Source: Ligula intestinalis (Eukaryota; Platyhelminthes; Cestoda; Diphyllobothriidea; Diphyllobothriidae). Taken from it: a stretch of 64,000 nucleotides of DNA. The translations under genes were made by a program, and so were the position numbers. How positions within the stretch are numbered: the stretch's first letter is position 1; every line of letters begins with the position of its first letter. Below are positions 57,723 through 64,000 of the stretch, piece after piece. Below the pieces are notes generated by a model, which did not search any database, was not told the DNA's origin, and worked only from the letters and a program-made list of their open reading frames with translations. The DNA lies in assembly GCA_036362985.1 (NCBI GenBank), contig JAYGXS010000001.1, forward strand, positions 40,605,160 through 40,669,159. Direction: 5' to 3'.

Positions 57723-59713
57723 GTAAGCCTTGCAAACCTGTCTTTAAAAATTCCTCTCCTTTTGTCAATATATAGGACACGGTATCCGATATCGTGGCCT
57801 TACAAGTGAAAGAACGTCCTAATTAATTGGCTTTTTTCTCTTTTGGTCATTCAAAAAGAACGTTTACGAATAGCTCTTCCCTCCCGCATGTCTCCCCATA
57901 ATAAAGTCCCATAAGTACCATAATAATTAAGTCCCCATAATAAAAAGTCTTGCATAGACCTTTTGTTGACGAGTTTTGGAGGCACCATAAAAAGTCATTT
58001 TGTTAATAGATATCCACGCCCCATTTGTTCGGCACAACAAATATTTAATAAACAGTTGCATGTCCAGAAACTGCCCTCGTTTCGAGTATTCTATGGTTGT
58101 TCGGTAACCATAATAATTTCGTAAAATTGCGAAAATTCCCAAGGAAGAATTCAAATGATGAACCTAATTTTGTGTTCGATAAATTTTAGTCGGACCAGTG
58201 CACTTACAGGGGAAGTGGATCGAGCAGACCGGGTCCGTGATTAGAGGACTTGATTAAAGTTCTTCCTAAAAAACGAACAACAGAACTATGGGGGAAGGGA
58301 GTTAATAAGAGGGTAGTCAGCTCATGAGCAGTGGGGTTTATGGAGGGTGATGTCAGAGGAGGAGAGCGGGAGGGGTTTACTCAACATTTGGCCATGGTAA
58401 ACACAGAACTTACACGAGGTATTTCTGTACGCATCAGACGGGCTTGCATAAGCGGATGGCAGACGCTTCTGCTGTGGCCAACAGATGCTGCCGCAGTGAC
58501 TTAGAGTAATTTAGTGGGACCATAGAAGTCACATGTAAAGCTCCGTCGTGGATTCGTTGTCTATGAGCTGCAGTTTCAGTACCTCTGAGGAGTAGCCTAT
58601 GAGCATATTGTAATTAAGATAGTCTCGTTTTACTTTGCTCAATCAAAGAAAAGTTAACTTAGGTGGCATAATCAAATAAACCTAAATATAACGCAACTCA
58701 TGCGAAATAGTGGAGACTTTCAAAAATGGGTGCACTTCATTTCTGTGGAACACGGGAGCTAATGAGGCCCGATGGCCAGGAAAATATCTCCTTCGCAGAT
58801 ATCTCTGCCGCAGGTAATGCTGAACCGCTGTATCCGAAATCTCGCCCGGAGATCTGCCTGCTGATCATAACATGGTGATTAATCCGCGCGTTTGACAGGT
58901 GTAGTTACGATAGCCGAGAAGTATATTATCCTATACAAACTAATGGGTTAGTAAAATTTTCTGTCTGGGGTGCTTATACACTGCTTTCAGAAATATTATA
59001 TCTCCTGGAACTCAAACATGGCCTCCCGTTTCGAAATCCCAAACATAACTTCATTCTTTACAGTGGTGGCTTGTTCTATTGTCCAAATGGCGAAAGGGAT
59101 CAAAACGCAGGCTGTCTATAGTAGTATATTTTCGGTGGAGATAACACCCATTTCCGAATTCGGCCTGTCGGCAAAATCTCGTACCAACCCCAAATGTAAA
59201 TAAAAACCGCTATTTAGGCAATTTAAGCTCACTTAGCTTCTCCCTGCCTTGGAAAGTGTGCATACTAATAAGAAACCCAGAACTCAACGGACAGCTTGAC
59301 TGTTGAGGGTTACAAGAAAAAAAGATCGATCTGCTTTAAGCAAAAAGCCGTTGCTGGCTTGAGAAAGTAAACGATTCGGTGACTGACAGTGGTTGGCAGG
59401 CACAGCACCGTCGTCTGCGTCGTCTTCCGGTTGTTGTGGGTAAGATGCTTCGGAGGGCAGTTGCTAGCCAGGAAAGGAAGTTACAAAGGCTCGAGAAGGG
59501 AAGATCCGGCGTTAACTAGAAACCCACACTGATATAGAGATCCTTAGTCACCTTGGGGAGGCAGAGGAAGACTCTTTTGTGAGAGGATGAGCTCACTGTT
59601 CACGTAAAACACAGGCGTAACGTGGGGAATTCTGGTAGGGATTCAAGCTATGTTAGCCAATAATATGCATATATTTATAGCAGTAAAGGGGGTATGACAG
59701 CATTTGGAAGTAA

Positions 59714-59758
59714 CTTGATACATAATTGTTTCGGGCTTATTAGCCTTCATCAGCCAAG
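59714..59758 (-). ncRNA. Hammerhead ribozyme, antisense in Pax6 intron
   Basis: On the minus strand: CTTGG, CTGATGA, stem II GGCT/AGCC (loop AATA), GAAACA, ATTA, TGTA, TCAAG. Stem I CTTGG pairs with TCAAG over 5 bp; stem III ACA pairs with TGT. The cut would follow GUA, an allowed NUH site. All invariant residues are present; the first stem II pair is A-C. Confidence 0.65.
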
Positions 59759-60126
59759 CATAACCCTGAACACCAGCTGGTCGGACAACACAAACAAACG
59801 CACTCACAGATGGCGCAGTTGGTCCACCACTGGTGTCTATCAGATGGGTCATAAGCACTTCATCGAACCGCTGTTCATCAGCGCCTCGCCACCTGCCATT
59901 TATTGTAACTGGTGATCGAGTATATATTCACTCAGAAATGTGCGAACACCGATCGAATAGGCTTCCGAACTAAACAAAGTTCATGTGGTTGTCAGAGGTC
60001 CCCAACGGGTGACCGCCTGCCAGGCCGATTCCGGCCAAGTAATAATAGCAGTAAGGATGGTGTGATGGCATTTGGGGGTAACTTGGTACACAACTGTTTT
60101 GGGCTGGTGTTCAGGGTTATGCTTGG

Positions 60127-60166
60127 CTGATGAAGGCTAATAAGCCCGAAACAGTATCCTCCTGTC
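60127..60166 (+). ncRNA. Rearranged hammerhead core
   Basis: CTGATGA (60127), stem II GGCT/AGCC, GAAA (60148), stem III ACAG/CTGT, then C60166 (GUC). A 7-bp pairing AGGGTTA (60113) with TAACCCT (60168) could serve as stem I, but it is separated from the core by a 7/1 internal loop and the 1.1-2.1 pair is G-G. It may be coincidental, since TAACCCT starts the adjoining telomere-like array. Confidence 0.35.
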
Positions 60167-60179
60167 GTAACCCTCACAC

Positions 60180-60405
60180 TAGCCTTAATGTAAGCCTAAA
60201 CTGCAGCCCTTATCCTAACCCTACCCTAAACCCTCTGAGTACATTCAACACCAACTTTAACCACAACTTACCTTAGCACCAGTCCTAACTCTAAAATTAA
60301 ACCTAATCTTAAAGGTAACCCCCACCCTAACCACGAATTTAACCCTATCCTTTCTGGAGTTCGACGCATCCTGGTGTCATGTCCTCCTTACCAAACCAAA
60401 AACAC
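60180..60405. repeat. Telomere-like degenerate array, end of inverted-repeat element
   Basis: CCTTATCCTAACCCTACCC, CTAAACCCTCTGAG and later TTTCTGGAGTTCGACGCATC resemble the interior and right end of the element copies at 50.6-51.6 kb. The left arm is not visible. Confidence 0.55.
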
Positions 60406-61609
60406 CTCGAATAGGCGTACACTTAATTTAACAGAAGCTGAACGAAAAGAGATTGGATATCGTTATTATCATTGCTTCTTTTGGCTTTCATCCATAGCGT
60501 ATGACAGTCCATCTAAAGGGAAATGGCAGTTAGAAAAAGCATTTTGCAACGCAATCTCCCCAGTAAGGGTTCCAGTTGCTGGCGGCTGGTGCCATATCTG
60601 TTGGCTTAACTGATCATGAAGCCCAATTCTGGGTTAAATACACATCTACCATGATAACTCGTGGTAAATATTCGTCAAGTCAAGGCCAAATTAACCACTC
60701 TGACAAACTCTGTCTCGAGTTTTGCTAGGTAAAACTCCCCAGCGTTGCCCTCCTGAACTTTTGCGCTAGACCACCTATACTACGGGCGGTCGAGTCTTCT
60801 TACTGATTCTCACACAGCGAACCAAATTTCCCGCTGCACTTGTTTTTACCAGCATTGTTTCTCTCCAAGAGTACACTCGTTTCTCCCTCGGCGACACCAA
60901 AAGTCACGGTATTAACACATTTGAAATATGAAGCACCTTATCCCCGACACGAATTTAAAGCAAGTGTAGACAGCAGGGTTTATTGAATTCAATAAACTTC
61001 GTGAGGGATTTTTAACTGCGTCCTGTTATTGTTTGAGTCAAATAACGGACAGAGGCATACAGTAGATTAAATTTCATAGAATGCCAATAGATAACAGCAA
61101 GGATCGTAGTTAAGTGTAAGCAATGATCAACTAAAGGACACTACAAGGACACTACATTATAGAACGATGACAAAATCTACTGGGGTCGGGGTAGGGGGGA
61201 AGCATACCAGCAGGCATTCACTGCCTCGATTCCAAAAAGCGTAAGAACCTCAATACAGAATAATTACCACATTAAGTTAACATGTCAGTATTCGTGTGCA
61301 AGATGTCAGTTCTTCACAGATGTGCTCTGATTATAGTCATCCCTCTCGAAAAAGACATTATGTAAACCTTCAGGAAGTCATCCTTTTGCACTGATCTTCC
61401 CATGGATACACAACCGTACTGGACGGGGCACATAGCTGAGAGCTTTATGTGGGTATCAGATAAAAATGTACACTCGATTTGTTCGAACCCACCGAATAGG
61501 CCCACGCAGAAGTAGTAAAACAAATGCATATGCATTATCAGTAGGCAAGCCTTATTTTCTTCCTATTGAATGTCTAGCCTGTAGCCTCTCTCTCGTTCTC
61601 CACTTCAAG

Positions 61610-62528
61610 GTCTCCTCCATCAACCGCGTCTTGCGAAATTTATTCAATGAGGCGCAGAGGAGAATCGGTACAAACGCAGAACACTTGACTACCAATCCCG
61701 CCTCTGCTTCGTTACCAAATACTCCCCAGTACGCATCGTCAGTCCCACAAAGCGCACGTCCAAACCTACGCCTGTCCTACGGTGAAAACTTGGGGCACCT
61801 AGAAATGCTCTACAACAATTGCTATGGCGGTGACTTTGCTGCCGACAAGCAGACGGCCTTTTTGGCGCAATCAGAAGCCGCTGTAAAGAAGGCCGTAACT
61901 CCTCCTGCCCCTTCTGTTGGCGTGGAACAACAGGATCATCGAGACAAAAGCTCCACCTTTTGCGATCCCAAATTATATCCGTCCTTAAATTATGCCGAAG
62001 TGGCGGCTACCGGTAACCAAAACGTGAAACCCTTTATGTACGATCGGCTGAACCCTTTCTTCCATCCGGCCTGGTCTTCCTGGTACGCCAACTCCCTCGG
62101 TCTGCCGACGGCCTACTCGGAGTCGCATTCAACCGGACCGCTGGCGCCAGGTTTCCTGCATTCCAGCCCTCGGTCAGTTGGCAGCGGGGGCTTCGCGGGG
62201 CTGTTGAATTCAGAGCACCCCTTTGGCGGTTCGATCAAGTCCTCTCTGGGCTCCACTGCGGGCAACTACGCCACACGTCCGACACAGCCAGATCACAGCA
62301 CTGATTCAGTGCAGCCGGCACAAATGCGAAAACTCCCCAAATGTGACAGCAAGCTGGCCGGGCGATTCTCCTGCGAGCTCATGGCGATGGAGGGGGATGA
62401 AACGAGTAGTGTCGAGAAGTTTTCCAGCACTGTCGACGCAACTGCCCGCGAGGATGGAAGTCCAGCACAGGGTAGATTAGCGGAATGTGCTCGATTTGAG
62501 GTAGATGCAGGCATTCAACACACTTCAG
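61610..62528 (+). CDS. PAX6: Pax6-type protein: end of paired domain and long linker
   Basis: It starts VSSINRVLRNLFNEAQRRIG, the invariant end of Pax6 paired domains, exactly at an acceptor (CACTTCAAG) in phase 0, matching the previous exon. About 295 linker residues follow, rich in Ser, Pro, Ala, Asn and Gly, with aromatic blocks (FMYDRLNPFFHPAWSSWYAN, PKLYPSLNYAEVA). No homeodomain is in this exon. The donor TTCAG/GTGAG lies at 62529, phase 1; reading through it meets a stop at 62546. The linker is already several times longer than the roughly 80 residues in human PAX6. Confidence 0.85.
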
Positions 62529-63565
62529 GTGAGAATTGGCCGGTATAATTGACTACCCCTGTATTCGCAGACGTTAGTAACCGCAGCTAATATCGAATAG
62601 CTGGAATCTGCGGAGACTTCAGACGACTCTTAAATTTTAATAGTTGTCCATTCAAATACTGAAGCACTTAATTTAACCTACTACCCTAAATAACTTAAAT
62701 ATTACCTAAGAGTCATTTTATAGCCCTTAAACATTTATGGCTTACAGCTACGTGTGAATACCTTAAAATAGGATGACCCTTACCCAGGCAAAAAACTAAT
62801 TAAGTTATACCTGCATTTAGACAGGAACATTTACTGCATATAGTATTCCACCCTTACTATTATCTTATAACGCATAACAGTAGATCAGGTTAACATTGGT
62901 GTATTTACAAGCATAGAGAACGGCTAAGTGTTGTACCTAAATATTTACAGATACAGATGAGATGCTGCAAGGAGTCCAGAAACTACACCTGACTAAAAAG
63001 TATTTCCTGGGACATCAGAGGGAGTTGAATGAACAGGTTTTGGCTGTTCATCCCTACCAGTGTATCATGTCCCCCATCGTGCGAAAGGGAATGTGAGGTC
63101 TGAGCTCTACCTAACCAGTGAAATAGATGCTCTACGAGTTAATTCGGGTCTCAGGCTCTGCTAGTTGCAATCGGGACCGATAAAAGTAGTCTATTTTTGG
63201 TGTTCGTCTATCAATCCATCCGGGTATGGGCAATTCTATTTTGGTTTGTACCACGGATCCTTCAGACGATTGCAAGACTACCAACAGGACTTACATATAA
63301 AACGTTAGATTTATTAACTAAACGCACACGGTTCCAGACCTCACTTCATTGACCGTCGCTTACTGAGTGCTCGATAGTATGCGGCTGGTTGCACAGGATC
63401 TGAGATGGCAATCCAATGCGACCATATTACACCCCCAAATAAGGCTACCCCCCTCCGCCCCAACAAGTCATCTTCCCATACATTTATAGATTTAAACAAC
63501 GTTAACATTACAGACCATTACAAACTGTCTGACATTTCCTACTCTCAACGACCGCTTCTTTTTAG
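62529..63565 (+). other. Pax6 intron
   Basis: A 1.0 kb GT-AG phase-1 intron. AT-rich, with no repeat or gene recognised. Confidence 0.7.
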
Positions 63566-64000
63566 GCCAATTGACCAATCACTTTGTGTACCCTACTGTG
63601 ACTGGATTTCAAACCGACATGAGTCACCAAACGGCCAGTTCCAGATGGCCCTCGGACTACAGTCTCCCTATCCGCCACGATGTTCCTTTTCCACCGGAAT
63701 TCCCTTCGATTTCACCAGAACAACAACAGCAACACCACCAGCAGCAGCAACAGGAACGCTTCACACTCACTGCTCCAGACTGGCGTAGTGGCGAGGAGTT
63801 GGGCCAAAAAGCGCCCAGTTTCGCGCATGAGCGTGCCAGAAAACGCAGGGCTTCAGAAAGTGAACGCGAGGCCGGTACCAGATATTTGCCGGCGTACGTT
63901 GGCGGCCCTGCCAGCAGCTGCAACAGCAGCAGCAACGGTAGTACAACAAGCGGACTGGAAGATGATGTCGGCGAGGAGGGGGACGAGGAGACGGATCGCA
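63566..64000 (+). CDS. PAX6: Pax6-type protein: Gln-rich and acidic linker before the homeodomain (partial)
   Basis: The acceptor CTTCTTTTTAG ends at 63565. Two bases complete a Gly codon with the phase-1 G of the previous exon, then the frame stays open to the window edge: NHFVYPTVTGFQTDMSHQTA, PFPPEFPSISPEQQQQHHQ (a CAG/CAA-encoded Gln/His run at 63716-63753), a basic patch HERARKRRASESERE, and GLEDDVGEEGDEETDR at the end. In Pax6 an acidic stretch directly precedes the homeodomain, so the homeobox probably starts just beyond base 64000. Overlapping frames here (127 residues plus strand, poly-Cys minus strand) are shadows. Confidence 0.8.

Larger units (their letters stand above)
59640..60170. 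mobile_element. Two copies of a Penelope-like/hammerhead repeat
   Basis: ATAGCAGTAAAGG...GCATTTGG...GTAACTTG.TACA.AA.TGTTT occurs at 59678-59731 and again at 60046-60099. After it, the hammerhead segment is in opposite orientation in the two copies. No coding sequence is seen between them. Confidence 0.6.
57723..61609 (+). other. Pax6 intron with hammerhead-bearing repeats
   Basis: A 3.9 kb GT-AG phase-0 intron. It holds a pair of related repeat copies at about 59640-60170 with hammerhead folds, then a telomere-like array at 60180-60405. No exon was recognised inside, and splicing across it keeps the Pax6 frame. Confidence 0.75.

Noticed and set aside
63657..63935. Minus-strand poly-Cys frame
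   Set aside because: Antisense of the Gln-coding CAG run in the Pax6 exon.

Overview
The window is eukaryotic and most likely comes from a flatworm (Platyhelminthes). It has spliced animal genes separated by kilobases of decayed retroelements. The retroelement mix is CR1-like and jockey/RTE-like LINEs, Penelope-like elements (PLEs), a tRNA-derived SINE, a Helitron and short inverted-repeat elements. This mix, together with introns of only 30-42 bases, suggests a parasitic flatworm with a large repeat-rich genome. I cannot name the genus. There is one short assembly gap (10 N at 36373-36382).

Three genuine host genes are supported, each by splice phases that agree across exons. (1) Minus strand, 6955 down to 103 and continuing off the left edge: an NF-X1/shuttle craft-type RING and NFX1 zinc-finger protein, with four exons and a likely GC-AG first intron. 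(2) Plus strand, 12520-13537: a compact homologue of CCNB1IP1/HEI10, the RING E3 ligase that controls meiotic crossovers, with very small introns. (3) Plus strand, 57376 to the right edge: a Pax6-type gene. It has a paired-box exon, a very long linker over two more exons, and an acidic stretch at the window end where the homeodomain should follow.

Between them, 7.0-12.3 kb is LINE debris, 16.4-17.8 kb is a second LINE family, and 19.1-21.7 kb is a dead Helitron that keeps an in-frame-spliced N-terminal intron. LINE and PLE relics fill 22.2-29 kb. The 32-37 kb block holds SINEs, inverted-repeat elements with telomere-like cores and poly-G tracts. PLE copies lie at 41.6-42.9 and 45.9-46.8 kb, and further SINE and inverted-repeat copies at 46.9-52.4 kb.

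The most interesting signal is a set of hammerhead-ribozyme folds. The SINE body (copies at 32.37, 33.60, 33.90 and 46.96 kb) reads as a type I hammerhead: CTGANGA, stem II, GAAA, a tiny stem III, then a UH cleavage site. Its stem I strands differ between copies but remain pairable, and the 46.96 kb copy has all core residues with a perfect 6-bp stem I. A second, PLE-like hammerhead lies antisense in the first Pax6 intron at 59.71-59.76 kb, with a rearranged partner at 60.13 kb. Several PLE termini elsewhere show decayed versions. A second notable signal is a family of roughly 270-450 bp elements with about 48-bp terminal inverted repeats enclosing degenerate TTAGGG-like arrays.

All calls come from reading the sequence. 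No database search was run.
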